64,000 nt of DNA from Consotaella salsifontis (lineage in GTDB: Bacteria; Pseudomonadota; Alphaproteobacteria; Rhizobiales; Rhizobiaceae). The notes beneath the pieces were generated by a model, which made no database searches, had not been told where the DNA came from, and was given only the letters and a program-made list of their open reading frames with translations. The translations under genes were made by a program, and so were the position numbers. Of the stretch, positions 8,869 through 17,856 are shown one piece after another (the first letter of the stretch is position 1; every line of letters begins with the position of its first letter). The stretch lies in NCBI RefSeq assembly GCF_900167365.1, contig NZ_FUXL01000004.1:310001-374000 (forward strand), in the 5' to 3' direction.

Positions 8869-10245
8869 CTATTCGGCCGGTGCGATACGACCCGCCGGAG
8901 CGGCGGATGCGCTCGACTCATCGGCGGGGGCTGGCGCCGGGAACGGGCGATCCGGCACGTCGCTGAGGAACCGTTCGCCCATCAGCGCCGGGTACTTGCG
9001 GGCCTCCATGCGCCGGATGGCGACATGCATCCACATGGTCGACACGGCGACGATGAGGAACATCAGCATGAAGCAGCTGGTCCACACGCCGGTGATGTCG
9101 TTGAGCGCGCCGAAAGCGATGGGCAGGACGAAGCCGCCGAGACCGCCGATCATGCCGACGAGGCCGCCGACCGAACCGACATGCTCGGGATAGTAGACCG
9201 GGATGTGCTTGTAGACCGCGGCCTTGCCGAGCGACATGACGAAGCCGAGGACCACCGTCAGCATGACGAAGACCGGCAGGCTGACGCCGAACGAAAAGGC
9301 GATCGGCCCCTTGATGCCGGAGACGACGTAGCTCGTCTCGGGATAGCTCAGCACGAAGAGGCAGACGAGCGACACGAGGAAGGTGAGATACATGATCGCC
9401 CGCGCGCCCCAGCGGTCCGACATCCAGCCGCCGAGGGCGCGGAAGACGGAGGCCGGCAGGGCATAGGTCGCCGCTAGCATGCCGGCGGTGGCGAGCGGCA
9501 GATCGTAGGCGCCGACATAGTAGCGCGGTAGCCAGCTGGCGAGCGCGACGAAGGCGCCGAAGACGAAGAAGTAATAGGTGGCGAAGCGCCACACCTGAAG
9601 ATGCTTCAGCGGCTCCAGCTGGTTGAGCGCGGAGGCAGCCTTGCTGCCGCTCTTGCGGCGCGCCATCTGCGCCGGGTCTTCCTTGGTCAGCAGAAAAAAA
9701 GCGACGGCGACGATGGCCAGGACGGCGGCATAGATGCGGGCTGTCTCCTGCCAACCGAAGGCGAGGACCAGGAAGGGCGCGCCGAAATTGGTGACGGCCG
9801 CGCCGACATTGCCGGCGCCGAAGATGCCGAGCGCCGTGCCCTGCCGCTCCTTCTCGAACCAGCGCGACACATAGGCGACGCCGACGATGAACGAGCCTCC
9901 GGCGAGGCCGACGCCGAGGGCGGCCAGCAGGAACATCTCATAGGTCTCGGCCTTGGAAAGCAGGAAGCAGGCGACCGCCGTCAGCAGCATCTGGATCGAG
10001 AAGATGCGGCGACCGCCAAACTGCTCGGTCCAGACGCCGAGCAAGATGCGGCTGACCGAGCCGGTCAGGACCGGGGTTGCGACGAGGAGACCGAACTCCG
10101 TCTCGCTGAGGCCGAGCTGCTGCTTGATGCGCACGCCGATGATGGAGAAGATCGTCCAAACGGCAAAACATGCGGTGAAGGAGATGGTGCTGTAGGCCAG
10201 CGCCCGATTCTGCTCCCCACGACTGATCCCTGCTCGCTGGTCCAT
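8869..10245 (-). CDS. narK1: NarK1-type nitrate transporter (nitrate/proton symporter type)
   Basis: This 458-residue major facilitator protein with about 12 membrane segments has type I NarK features: RILLGVWTEQFGGRR between helices 2 and 3, GLAGGSFIVGVAYVSRWF in helix 5 and GIFGAGNVGAAVTNFGAPF after it. Type I proteins are thought to bring nitrate in with protons and so start nitrate respiration before nitrite is available for exchange. It is the first gene of the nar operon, with its start 73 bases from the nearer FNR-type box. The proline/alanine-rich C-terminus ends at a TAG, and narK2 begins 42 bases further on. Confidence 0.92.
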   Translation of the reverse strand: MDQRAGISRGEQNRALAYSTISFTACFAVWTIFSIIGVRIKQQLGLSETEFGLLVATPVLTGSVSRILLGVWTEQFGGRRIFSIQMLLTAVACFLLSKAETYEMFLLAALGVGLAGGSFIVGVAYVSRWFEKERQGTALGIFGAGNVGAAVTNFGAPFLVLAFGWQETARIYAAVLAIVAVAFFLLTKEDPAQMARRKSGSKAASALNQLEPLKHLQVWRFATYYFFVFGAFVALASWLPRYYVGAYDLPLATAGMLAATYALPASVFRALGGWMSDRWGARAIMYLTFLVSLVCLFVLSYPETSYVVSGIKGPIAFSFGVSLPVFVMLTVVLGFVMSLGKAAVYKHIPVYYPEHVGSVGGLVGMIGGLGGFVLPIAFGALNDITGVWTSCFMLMFLIVAVSTMWMHVAIRRMEARKYPALMGERFLSDVPDRPFPAPAPADESSASAAPAGRIAPAE

Positions 10246-10317
10246 CCTGTCCTCTCAGCGTTCACGCCTTACCCCCAAGGCACACGCAAAGGATCGCCGC
10301 GCGTCCAGCAATGCTCT

Positions 10318-10331
10318 TTGATATCGATCAA
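10318..10331. promoter_or_regulatory. FNR/NarR-type operator, perfect palindrome
   Basis: TTGATATCGATCAA matches the TTGAT-N4-ATCAA consensus of FNR-family regulators without a mismatch. Its centre lies about 79 bases upstream of the narK1 start codon, a suitable distance for a class II activator site at -41.5 with a short leader. It is the best candidate for the switch of the narK1-narI operon. Confidence 0.85.
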
Positions 10332-10432
10332 AGTATCTTCTCTATGGCGTAGAAATAATCCAAGCGGTCATATAGTTTATCCATGGGATTGAAATTGTAT
10401 TTTCTTAGCTAATGAGGATTTGTTTTGCATGA

Positions 10433-10446
10433 TTGACAATTATCAA
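10433..10446. promoter_or_regulatory. Second FNR-type operator near narR
   Basis: TTGACAATTATCAA matches the FNR consensus at nine of ten informative bases (TTGAC in place of TTGAT). Its centre is about 52 bases upstream of the narR start and about 115 bases from the other box. It may control narR itself or assist the nar operon. Confidence 0.7.
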
Positions 10447-10491
10447 TCGTCCATGCGAAATCAATCGATCTCCTGAACGGGGGCTTCCGCC

Positions 10492-11190
10492 ATGCGCCAA
10501 GAAGACATCGACAGGGTTCGTGCTCTGCGCTTGTTCCGCGACGTCGCGGATGAAACGTTCGAGACTCTCCTCAGGGCGAGCTTCCTGCAGCGCTTCCCGC
10601 GCGGCCTGACGCTCATTCGAGAGAGCGAGCCTGCGGATTTCCTTCACGTGGTGATCGAGGGCGCGGTGGAGATGTTCGCGGCGGGAAACGGCCGGGAGAC
10701 GACGATCAGCCTCGTTCACCCGATCGGCGCCTTCATTCTGGCCGCCGTCTTGAAGGATCAGGTCAATCTGCAGTCGGCCCGCACGCTGGAGCCCTCGCAG
10801 ATCCTGATGATCCCGGCGGTCAGCGTGCGTCAGGCCATGGAACGGGACCCGGCCTTCATGTCGGCGATCGTGGCGGAGCTGGCGACCGGCTATCGCACGG
10901 TCGTCAAGGATCTCAAGAATCAGAAGCTGCGAACGGGCGCGGAGCGGCTGGCCAACTGGCTGTTGCGTCAGGAAAAGGAGCGTGGCGCCGGCGGCAAGGT
11001 GGAGATCGATGTCGAGAAGCGCACCCTCGCCGCTCTCCTGGGGATGACGCCGGAAAACCTTTCACGCGCCTTGGCGACGTTGAAGCAGCATGGCGTCGCG
11101 GTGCGCGGCGCCCAAATCGAGATCAACGAGCGCGACCGCCTGGTCCGCTTCGCGCATCCCGACCCATTGATCGACGACTACGACATCTGA
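10492..11190 (+). CDS. narR: NarR-like Crp/Fnr family transcriptional regulator without cysteines
   Basis: The 232-residue product has an N-terminal cNMP-like beta barrel (about 15-130), a dimer helix (about 130-165) and a Crp-type winged helix. The recognition helix reads TPENLSRALATL; its E-x2-S-R pattern is the FNR type that reads TTGAT half-sites, which agrees with the two boxes upstream. No cysteine occurs in the whole protein, so it cannot hold the oxygen-sensing iron-sulfur cluster of FNR. This, and the divergent position from narK1, match NarR of Paracoccus, an activator of narK and narG in response to nitrate or nitrite. Oxygen control would have to come from a second FNR protein encoded elsewhere. 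Confidence 0.88.
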   Translation: MRQEDIDRVRALRLFRDVADETFETLLRASFLQRFPRGLTLIRESEPADFLHVVIEGAVEMFAAGNGRETTISLVHPIGAFILAAVLKDQVNLQSARTLEPSQILMIPAVSVRQAMERDPAFMSAIVAELATGYRTVVKDLKNQKLRTGAERLANWLLRQEKERGAGGKVEIDVEKRTLAALLGMTPENLSRALATLKQHGVAVRGAQIEINERDRLVRFAHPDPLIDDYDI

Positions 11191-11259
11191 CGGCACATCG
11201 TCAGGCGCGAACAAGCTCCGGAAACATGCTCGCCTCGTGAAGAGCCGTAGCCACGCCCG

Positions 11260-12636
11260 TCACCGGCCGCCCAAGCGTTCCAAAAGCCGAACCCAGGCGG
11301 TCATGCCCAGCCGGAAATTGCTGAGCCGCAGGAACTCGTTGGGGGCGTGGTAGTCCTCGTCCGAGGTGGAAAACGAGAAGAACACCGTCCCGACCTCGAG
11401 GTGTTTTTCGAACACCGAGCCGATGGGGATGGTGGCGCCCATGGCGACGCGGATCGGCCGCGCGCCCAAAAGATCCTGCAACACGTCCTGGACGATTGCG
11501 AGGGCCGGCAGGTCTGGATCGATGGAGAAGGCGGACGTGCCCGGCCGGTGGTCGACGAAATCGAGGCGATAGCCGCTCGGCTTGACGCGTTCGAGATGCG
11601 CCACAATGGAATCGAACACGCGGTCGGGGTCCTGCCCACGAACCAGCCGGCAGGTGATCTTGGCCGACGCCGTGGCGGGAATGACGGTCTTCGTACCGTG
11701 ACCGCTATAGCCGCCGGTTACGCCGTTGAGCTCGAGCGTCGGGATCAGCCATTGCCGGGTCAGCAGGTCCTCGCCGCCGGGCATCGGCTCGGGAGCCGGA
11801 GCGCCGATCTCCTCGAAATACCGCCCTGTATCGAAGCCGAGGCCTTGGATAGCCTTGACGACGGCCGGGTCGGGTGGAAGAGCATCATCGGCGAACCCTT
11901 CCACCAGCACATTGCCGTCGTCGTCGTGGAGGGTGGCGAGCATTCCGATAAGAGCGCGCACGGCATTGGGGGCGCTGCCGCCATGCCGGCCGGAATGGAG
12001 GTCCTTGGCGGCGCCATGAAGAATCACGTCGAGCGCCACCAGCCCGCGGCCCGCGACCGTCACCGAAGGCAGATCCGGCCGCCACATGGCGCCATCGGCC
12101 GAGATCACCAGATCGCAGCCGAACCGTTCGGCATTGGCGGCGACCATGCTCTCAAAGTGCGGGCTGCCGGTTTCCTCTTCGCCCTCGATCAGGAATTTCA
12201 GGTTGACCGGCAGGTCCTTTCGGCAGTCCCGGTAGGCGCGAGCCACCAGGATCGGGATCAGCAGCGGGCCCTTGTCGTCGGAGACGCCGCGCGCATAAAG
12301 CCGGTCTTCGCGGACGGTCGGCTCGAAAGGCGGGGTCTGCCACTTGTCGAGCGGATCGGGCGGCTGCACGTCGTAATGGCCATAGACCAGCACTGTCGGG
12401 GCGCCGGCGATTTCGGGGCCCTGGGCGAAGACGCCAGGATGACCGGCGGTTTCGATGAGCTCGACAGTCGGTAGGCCGGAGCGGCGCAACGCATCGGCGA
12501 CGAATTCCGCCGCCTCCCTGATGCCGGCCTTGTAGGCGGGATCAGTGGAGACGCTGGCAATGGCGCAGAAGGCCTCGAGTTCGCGGAGGCTTTCGGCGGC
12601 ATGGGCCGCGAGATGGGCTTCGACCGTTGCCGTCAC
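11260..12636 (-). CDS. M20 family metallopeptidase / dipeptidase-like amidohydrolase
   Basis: This 458-residue protein has the two-zinc M20 fold. The first metal His and Asp are in YGHYDVQPPD, the bridging Asp in GVSDDKGP and the catalytic Glu pair in EGEEETGS. A dimerisation domain follows at roughly 200-330, with GGYSGHGTKTVIP typical of the CNDP dipeptidase branch. No signal peptide is present, so it acts in the cytoplasm. It is the last gene of the five-gene minus-strand operon; its ATG overlaps the upstream SDR stop by 4 bases. It probably cleaves an amide or dipeptide bond in the compound handled by this cluster; the substrate is unknown. Confidence 0.9.
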   Translation of the reverse strand: MTATVEAHLAAHAAESLRELEAFCAIASVSTDPAYKAGIREAAEFVADALRRSGLPTVELIETAGHPGVFAQGPEIAGAPTVLVYGHYDVQPPDPLDKWQTPPFEPTVREDRLYARGVSDDKGPLLIPILVARAYRDCRKDLPVNLKFLIEGEEETGSPHFESMVAANAERFGCDLVISADGAMWRPDLPSVTVAGRGLVALDVILHGAAKDLHSGRHGGSAPNAVRALIGMLATLHDDDGNVLVEGFADDALPPDPAVVKAIQGLGFDTGRYFEEIGAPAPEPMPGGEDLLTRQWLIPTLELNGVTGGYSGHGTKTVIPATASAKITCRLVRGQDPDRVFDSIVAHLERVKPSGYRLDFVDHRPGTSAFSIDPDLPALAIVQDVLQDLLGARPIRVAMGATIPIGSVFEKHLEVGTVFFSFSTSDEDYHAPNEFLRLSNFRLGMTAWVRLLERLGGR

Positions 12637-13379
12637 TTGCCGCCATCCACACTGAGAACCTGCCCGGAAATCCAGCCCGCCTGTTCGGAGGCAAAGAACA
12701 TCACGGCATTGGCGATATCGTCAGCAGATCCCAGCCGCTTCATCGCGATGTTCTGGATCAGCTTCTGCTGCCCCTCTTCGCCCATCGCGTGCCATTGGCG
12801 CTCGGTGGTCGGGTTGGAACGCACGAAGCCGGGCGCGACGTTGTTGACGGTGATCCCGAACGGGCCGAGCTCATGCGCGAGCTGACGCGTGAGGCCGATC
12901 TGCGCGGCCTTGGCGCTGGCATAGGCCTGGATGCCGGTGAGGCTGATGCCGAGGCCCGCGCCGGACGAAATGTTGATGATCCGGCCCGCGCCCTTTGCCT
13001 TCATGCCGGGCACGACGGCCTGGGACATGAAGAAGGCACCAGAGACGTTCACGTCAAAAATCGCCTGCCAGTCGCTCTCGGAGATGTCCTCGATGGGCCG
13101 GCCAACCTGTCCGCGCACGCCGCCCGCATTGTTGACCAGGATGTCGATGGGCCCGGTCCTTTCGATGGCCGCCCGCACCGCCGCGCAATCACCGACGTCC
13201 AGGGTGAAGACCGAAACCGCCCCGTCCGAAAGCCGCTCGGTCTCGGCGAGCCCTTCCGCATTGACGTCGCAGGCGAAGACCTTTGCCCCGTTGGCGGCGA
13301 AGGCAAGCGCTATGGCGCGGCCGAAGCCATGGGCCGCGCCTGTCACCAGGACGGCTTTTCCCGAAAACGCGATATCCAC
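12633..13379 (-). CDS. Short-chain dehydrogenase/reductase (SDR)
   Basis: A classical SDR of 248 residues. The nucleotide-binding motif is TGAAHGFGRAIA at the N-terminus, followed by NNAGG, the catalytic Ser in INISSGAG and the YASAK pair. The Asp after the second beta strand (FACDVNAEG) suggests NAD(H) over NADP(H), an inference. It sits between the ketopantoate-reductase-like gene (17 bases upstream) and the M20 gene (4-base overlap). It probably oxidises an alcohol intermediate or reduces a carbonyl in the same pathway. Confidence 0.92.
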   Translation of the reverse strand: MDIAFSGKAVLVTGAAHGFGRAIALAFAANGAKVFACDVNAEGLAETERLSDGAVSVFTLDVGDCAAVRAAIERTGPIDILVNNAGGVRGQVGRPIEDISESDWQAIFDVNVSGAFFMSQAVVPGMKAKGAGRIINISSGAGLGISLTGIQAYASAKAAQIGLTRQLAHELGPFGITVNNVAPGFVRSNPTTERQWHAMGEEGQQKLIQNIAMKRLGSADDIANAVMFFASEQAGWISGQVLSVDGGK

Positions 13380-13396
13380 TGTGCCCTCTTCGCCGG

Positions 13397-14413
13397 TCAG
13401 GATGCGCGGCCGAGCGCGAGCAGGTTGTCGGCCGAAAACGAGCGCTGCCCGTTTTCCATCTCGATGATCATGCCGATCAGCCGGCTCGTCAGCGGCGTGG
13501 GCACGCCCAGGCGCCGCCCGGTTTCGACGATGGGCCCAAGCTGGTGCTCGGCCTCCGTCCGGCGCTTGCGGATCGCGAGATCGCGCCAGATCCCCGAATG
13601 GGACTTGGCCGAGCGGCGGTTGAACGCCACCATGTCATCGAAGCTCTTGTCGATCAGCGATTGCGGCGCGCCGGGCGCGAAGGCGGCGGGATCGAAGCCG
13701 TTGAAGGCTTCGGTCGTAACCCCGTTGGCCTTGGCGACCGCCCCCACCTCCTGCCCGAGCGCCGTCAGCGCCGGCCGGAACGCGGGGTTGGCCATGCAGT
13801 CGGCGATGCCGTCATTGGTCAGCGCCGTCGCAAAGAGCTGCGCGCCATAGATCAGCTTGCCCCACAGATACCCCCAGATGTTGGCGGTCAGCACGGCATT
13901 GGGCTCGAAGTCCTGTAGCAGGCGATGGAGTTCGATGACGCGGTCGGTTTCTTGCCCGTCGAGTTCGCCGACAACGACGGCGCCGCGCCCGGAATACTGG
14001 ACCACGCCCGGCTCCAGGTAGTCGGCGCCGAAATTGACGAAACAGCCGACTGTTCGCTCACGCCCGACGATCTTCTCGATCACCAGTTCGTTGAGGCCGT
14101 TCTGCGCGGAGATCACGCAGCCCTGCGCCGAAAGATGCGGGGCAAGAGCGCTGGCCGCCGCTTCGGTATGAAGCGCCTTGACGCACAGGAACGCGCGCTC
14201 GAAGCTGCCCTCAACCTCATCGGAAAGAAACGCGGGGGCGCGGACGACGTCCTCGAAGATCGGGCCGACGATCTTGAGGCCACGCTCGTTGATGGCCGCG
14301 ACATGCTCGGGAACGTTGTCGACGAAGACGACCTCGTGACCGGCCCGGATCAGCCCCGCGCCGAGCGAACCGCCAATGGCGCCAGCGCCCCAGATCAGGA
14401 TCGGCGCCCTCAC
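13397..14413 (-). CDS. Ketopantoate reductase-like (ApbA/PanE family) oxidoreductase
   Basis: The 338-residue product starts with the dinucleotide-binding stretch ILIWGAGAIGGSLGAGL and keeps the PanE pattern CVKALHTEAAA, the N and K of SAQNGLNE and WGKLIYGAQ, and a C-terminal helical domain. An open frame extends further upstream, but the GTG at 14413 overlaps the creatininase stop as GTGA and begins just before the Rossmann strand, so it is the best start. Members of this family reduce 2-keto acids; in catabolic operons they often do not make pantoate. The context points to a hydroxyacid/ketoacid step in breakdown of the imported compound. Confidence 0.88.
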   Translation of the reverse strand: MRAPILIWGAGAIGGSLGAGLIRAGHEVVFVDNVPEHVAAINERGLKIVGPIFEDVVRAPAFLSDEVEGSFERAFLCVKALHTEAAASALAPHLSAQGCVISAQNGLNELVIEKIVGRERTVGCFVNFGADYLEPGVVQYSGRGAVVVGELDGQETDRVIELHRLLQDFEPNAVLTANIWGYLWGKLIYGAQLFATALTNDGIADCMANPAFRPALTALGQEVGAVAKANGVTTEAFNGFDPAAFAPGAPQSLIDKSFDDMVAFNRRSAKSHSGIWRDLAIRKRRTEAEHQLGPIVETGRRLGVPTPLTSRLIGMIIEMENGQRSFSADNLLALGRAS

Positions 14414-15111
14414 GCCCAGCCCTCCTCGAGCAGCGCGCGCGTTTCGGCGACGGCGACGTCCCAGATGGCCTGCATGTCCGTATCGGGTCGCTCGTAATGG
14501 CCGCCGAAATTTCCGTCCCCGAGATATTTCCGCACGCCGGCGGGGTCGAGCACGCGCATATAGGCAAGGTCGATCATGGGCTTGCGCTGCGTCGGCTGCG
14601 TCACGCCGGGCAGGCGCGTCCAGGCGAAGTTCTCCATCCAGGAGGCGTGCGAGGCGACACTGTCGATCTCCTGCACCTTTGCGAAGGTCTTGGGCGCATT
14701 CCACCAGTTGTGGAATTTCACCTGCACGCCGGGATTGTCGGCCATCCATTCGATGGCGAGGCTACCGGCCGGATTGTTGCCGCCATGGCCGTTGCAGATC
14801 AGGATGCGCTTGAACCCCTGGCGCGCCATCCCGTCGAGGATGTCGCGGATGATGGCGATGTAGGTCGCGTTCCGGAGGCTGATGGACCCCGGATAATCGA
14901 GGAAATACGGCGTGATGCCATAAGCCAGGACGGGAAAGACCGGAACGCCCAGGGGCTCGGCCGCGTCGAGCGCCACCTTTTCGGAAAGGATGGAATCGAC
15001 GGAGAGCGAGAGCCCCGCATGCTGCTCCGTGCTGCCGAGCGGCAGGACGGCCCGGTCGTCACGCTTGAGGTAGGCCTCGACCTGACTCCAGTTCATTTCG
15101 GCGATTTTCAT
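14410..15111 (-). CDS. Creatininase family amidohydrolase
   Basis: The 233-residue product has the hallmarks of the creatininase fold: GSTEQHAGLSLSVDS (metal Glu/His/Asp region) and NGHGGNNPAG in the middle. The family opens cyclic amides or hydrolyses formamide-type bonds (creatinine, mycofactocin precursor, riboflavin pathway intermediates). The Gly that usually follows EQH is Ala here, and the next residues differ from true creatininases, so the substrate is probably not creatinine. Its ATG overlaps the GntR regulator stop by 4 bases, making it the first enzyme of the operon. Confidence 0.88.
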   Translation of the reverse strand: MKIAEMNWSQVEAYLKRDDRAVLPLGSTEQHAGLSLSVDSILSEKVALDAAEPLGVPVFPVLAYGITPYFLDYPGSISLRNATYIAIIRDILDGMARQGFKRILICNGHGGNNPAGSLAIEWMADNPGVQVKFHNWWNAPKTFAKVQEIDSVASHASWMENFAWTRLPGVTQPTQRKPMIDLAYMRVLDPAGVRKYLGDGNFGGHYERPDTDMQAIWDVAVAETRALLEEGWA

Positions 15112-16097
15112 GATGCTTCCTTTTGCACGTCGGGCTGGTGGCCGGTCGATTGCACGATCAGGGGCATGACAAGGCGTTCAATGTCGCCGGGATCGGGGGT
15201 ATGGCGGTACTCGATGAAGGTCAGCCCTTCGGGCGCCCGGTCCATGACGCGGTCCGCGCCTGTCGAATAGACGACCACGCTTGCCTGCTTCAGCATGTCG
15301 GCAAGCGCCGGGTCATCCAGGTTTGTGGCGGCGACGGTCTGCACGTGAGCCGCAAAGCGCTGAACACCGGACTTGAGAATGGGCAGAAAATCGGGAAACA
15401 GCGACACCACCACGATACTCGACATCGGATCGAGCGAAGCGAGCGCGAGCCGCGTCGCCTCGGACGGAATGAAGCGGATCGAGACCACCTTGGTGGCGGG
15501 CAAAAGCGCCGAAACCTCCCGGTGCCGATTGGCGAAAGTCAGCGCGAGATCGGCGGAGCTCGTCCGGTCGCGGAGATCCCGGCTCCGCTGGATGTCGTCG
15601 AGCGTGACCGGCTCCACGGTCGCTCCACTACCCAGGCGCGCGGCGATGAAGCGGGCGTAGCTGGTGGTCGCCTCGGGAAACATCCCCACCATCACCACGC
15701 TGAAGCGCCGCCCTAGGCTCAGCCGGTAGTTGAGCCGGGCATTGAACAGCGCGCTCACATCGGCGGAACGGATGCCCATCTTGAGCGCCTGGTCTATCAG
15801 GCCATCGATCTGCCTGTGCAGCGCAACCACGGAGGGACGGGCGGCCATGCGCGCCTGGGAACTGTCGGCGACATAGGTGCCGGCGCCGGGCCGGGTCTCG
15901 ATCAGCCCATCGCTCTTGAGATCGCGATAAACGAGACTCACCGTCATCGGCGCGACGCCCGCCTGCTCGGCGAGGTCGCGGACGGAGGGCAATGGGTCGC
16001 CCACCAGCAGCTCGCCACAGGCGATGCCGTACTCGATGACACCCTTGAGCTGCAGACGGATGGGGACCTGTAGATCCCGGTCTATGCGGAAGTCCAT
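15108..16097 (-). CDS. GntR family transcriptional regulator of the divergent cluster
   Basis: The N-terminal 75 residues form a GntR winged helix (LPSVRDLAEQAGVAPMTVS, then the wing GLIETRPGAGTYVAD). The remaining 250 residues are not a UTRA or FadR-type domain that I recognise. They look like an alpha/beta ligand-binding region, with strands such as FSVVMVGMFP and SIVVVSLFP. A TTG codon directly precedes the ATG at 16097 and could also serve as start. The gene leads the minus-strand operon and faces the transporter operon across 170 bases, so it probably controls both in answer to the imported compound. Confidence 0.88.
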   Translation of the reverse strand: MDFRIDRDLQVPIRLQLKGVIEYGIACGELLVGDPLPSVRDLAEQAGVAPMTVSLVYRDLKSDGLIETRPGAGTYVADSSQARMAARPSVVALHRQIDGLIDQALKMGIRSADVSALFNARLNYRLSLGRRFSVVMVGMFPEATTSYARFIAARLGSGATVEPVTLDDIQRSRDLRDRTSSADLALTFANRHREVSALLPATKVVSIRFIPSEATRLALASLDPMSSIVVVSLFPDFLPILKSGVQRFAAHVQTVAATNLDDPALADMLKQASVVVYSTGADRVMDRAPEGLTFIEYRHTPDPGDIERLVMPLIVQSTGHQPDVQKEAS

Positions 16098-16113
16098 CAA
16101 CCAAACCCGATTT

Positions 16114-16131
16114 GTACCATGGTGCTAGCAC
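16114..16131. promoter_or_regulatory. Candidate GntR operator in the divergent promoter region
   Basis: Two overlapping perfect palindromes, ACCATGGT (16116-16123) and GTGCTAGCAC (16122-16131), lie 17-34 bases upstream of the GntR start codon. Such short symmetrical sites next to the regulator gene are typical of GntR self-control. The rest of the region to 16267 holds no second clear copy. Binding is inferred. Confidence 0.45.
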
Positions 16132-16267
16132 ACTCGTCGCTCAGGCCACAAGCCGTTCTATGAAGCAAGAACATTGCCGCCGATAATCGCGAAAATGGCC
16201 GTTGACAGACCGAAAATCGCGTGGAACGTTACGGTCTATTAGAACACCTTGACAGGGAACAGCGACC

Positions 16268-17845
16268 ATGAAGACTGTGATCACAGCCGCCCTGGCGGTT
16301 ACTCTTCTGTTCGGCGTCAGCCAGTCTGCGCTCGCAGTCGATCGTGGCGGCACCCTCGCCTATGGCCGCTATGCCGACAGCCTGTTCCTCGAACCCGTGC
16401 TCAACGATGGCAATGTCGACATCTGGGTCCTGTCCAACCTCTACGATACGCTGATCTTGCCGACCGACGACGGCCAGGGGCTGCGCCCCGGTCTTGCGAC
16501 CGACTGGAAGGTTTCCGAGGACGGGCTTTCCGTCACCCTCACCCTGCGCGACGGCATCAAGTTCTCCGATGGCTCGCCGATTACGGTCGACGACGTGAAA
16601 TGGTCGCTCGAGCGAGCGGCCAAGCCCGACAACGGGATCTGGCAGTTTCTGGTCCAGTCCATCGACCATGTGGAGACCGAGGGCGACAAGACGGTCGTGA
16701 TCAAACTGAAGAAGACCGATCCGGCGATCCTCTCGGCGCTGACGGTGTTCAACACCGGCATCATGCCGAAAAAGCTGTTCGAGGCGGCTGCGGGCGCAAC
16801 CGATGCCGAAAAGGCCAAGGCCTTTGCCGAGCACCCAGTCAGCTCCGGCCCCTTCATGCTCCAGTCCTGGCAGAAGGGCGCGGACATGAAGCTCGCCAAG
16901 AACCCCTATTACTGGGACAAGGGCGAGGATGGGCAGCCTTTGCCCTATCTCGACGGCATCGACTTCCAGGTCATCCCCGATGATGCCACCCGCATTCTCA
17001 AGCTCCAGTCGGGCGAGTTGCAGGGCGCCGAGTTCATTCCCTATGCCCGGGTGAGCGAACTCAAGAACGACGACAATATCAACATGGAGCTGTTCCCCTC
17101 GACCCGCGTCGAGTACGTCACGCTCAACGTCCGGCCGCAGCTCAACGGCAAGGACAATCCGCTGAGCAACGAGAAATTCCGCCAGGCGCTCAACTACGCC
17201 ACCAACAAGCGGGCCATCATCCAGATCGTGACCCACGGGGTCGGGACCGAGATGACCTCGTTCATGTCGAAGGCGACGCCGCTCCACGCCGGCGACACGC
17301 CGCTCTACCCTTATGACATCGCCAAGGCCAAGCAGCTGATGAGCGAGTCCGGGGTCCCCGCCGGCTCCGAACTCACGCTCCTGACGCTTGCCGGCAACCA
17401 GGACGAGGTCGGGATCGCGACAGCCCTGCAGCAGATGTGGCAGGCGCTGGGCGTCAAGCTCAACATCCAACAGGTGGACAACGCCAGCCGCACCGAGCAG
17501 TACCGCGCAGGCACCTTCCAGATGCGCCTCGCCGCCTGGACCGATGACATCGCCGACCCCAACGAGATCACCTCGTACTTTGCCTATTCGCCCACCATCG
17601 ATGCCATTCACACCAGCTGGAAGAACGACGAGGTCAACAAGCTGTTCGAGCAGTCGCAGTCGGAGACGGATCCGGAGAAGCGGCGAGAGGAATACGCCCG
17701 CATCCAGGAGATCTTCAACAGCACCGGTCCGATCGTGCCGCTCTACGAAACGCCCTACCCGGTGGCGCTTTCCAAGAAGGTCCACGACTTCGTGCAGATC
17801 CCGCTCGGCAACAACATCTTCCGCTCGACCTGGATGAGCAAGTAA
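16268..17845 (+). CDS. Periplasmic peptide/dipeptide-type ABC substrate-binding protein
   Basis: The 525-residue product begins with a Sec signal peptide (MKTVITAALAVTLLFG, cleavage after SALA near residue 23) and has no lipobox cysteine, so it should be soluble in the periplasm. The rest is a family 5 solute-binding protein, recognised by LATDWKVSEDGLSVTLTLRDG, FSDGSPITVDDVKWSLERA and RQALNYATNKRAI. Such proteins bind dipeptides, oligopeptides, opines or related amides. GGGA precedes the ATG. It is the first gene of the plus-strand operon. Confidence 0.95.
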   Translation: MKTVITAALAVTLLFGVSQSALAVDRGGTLAYGRYADSLFLEPVLNDGNVDIWVLSNLYDTLILPTDDGQGLRPGLATDWKVSEDGLSVTLTLRDGIKFSDGSPITVDDVKWSLERAAKPDNGIWQFLVQSIDHVETEGDKTVVIKLKKTDPAILSALTVFNTGIMPKKLFEAAAGATDAEKAKAFAEHPVSSGPFMLQSWQKGADMKLAKNPYYWDKGEDGQPLPYLDGIDFQVIPDDATRILKLQSGELQGAEFIPYARVSELKNDDNINMELFPSTRVEYVTLNVRPQLNGKDNPLSNEKFRQALNYATNKRAIIQIVTHGVGTEMTSFMSKATPLHAGDTPLYPYDIAKAKQLMSESGVPAGSELTLLTLAGNQDEVGIATALQQMWQALGVKLNIQQVDNASRTEQYRAGTFQMRLAAWTDDIADPNEITSYFAYSPTIDAIHTSWKNDEVNKLFEQSQSETDPEKRREEYARIQEIFNSTGPIVPLYETPYPVALSKKVHDFVQIPLGNNIFRSTWMSK

Positions 17846-17856
17846 ACTCGCATCCG

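Noticed and set aside
11187-11204. CTGACG/CGTCAG inverted repeat at the end of narR as a terminator
   Set aside because: The stem is only six bases and no T-run follows on either strand.
16229-17785. A 518-codon frame opposite the substrate-binding protein gene
   Set aside because: The plus-strand gene has a signal peptide and family motifs; the opposite frame has no ribosome binding site or recognisable domain.
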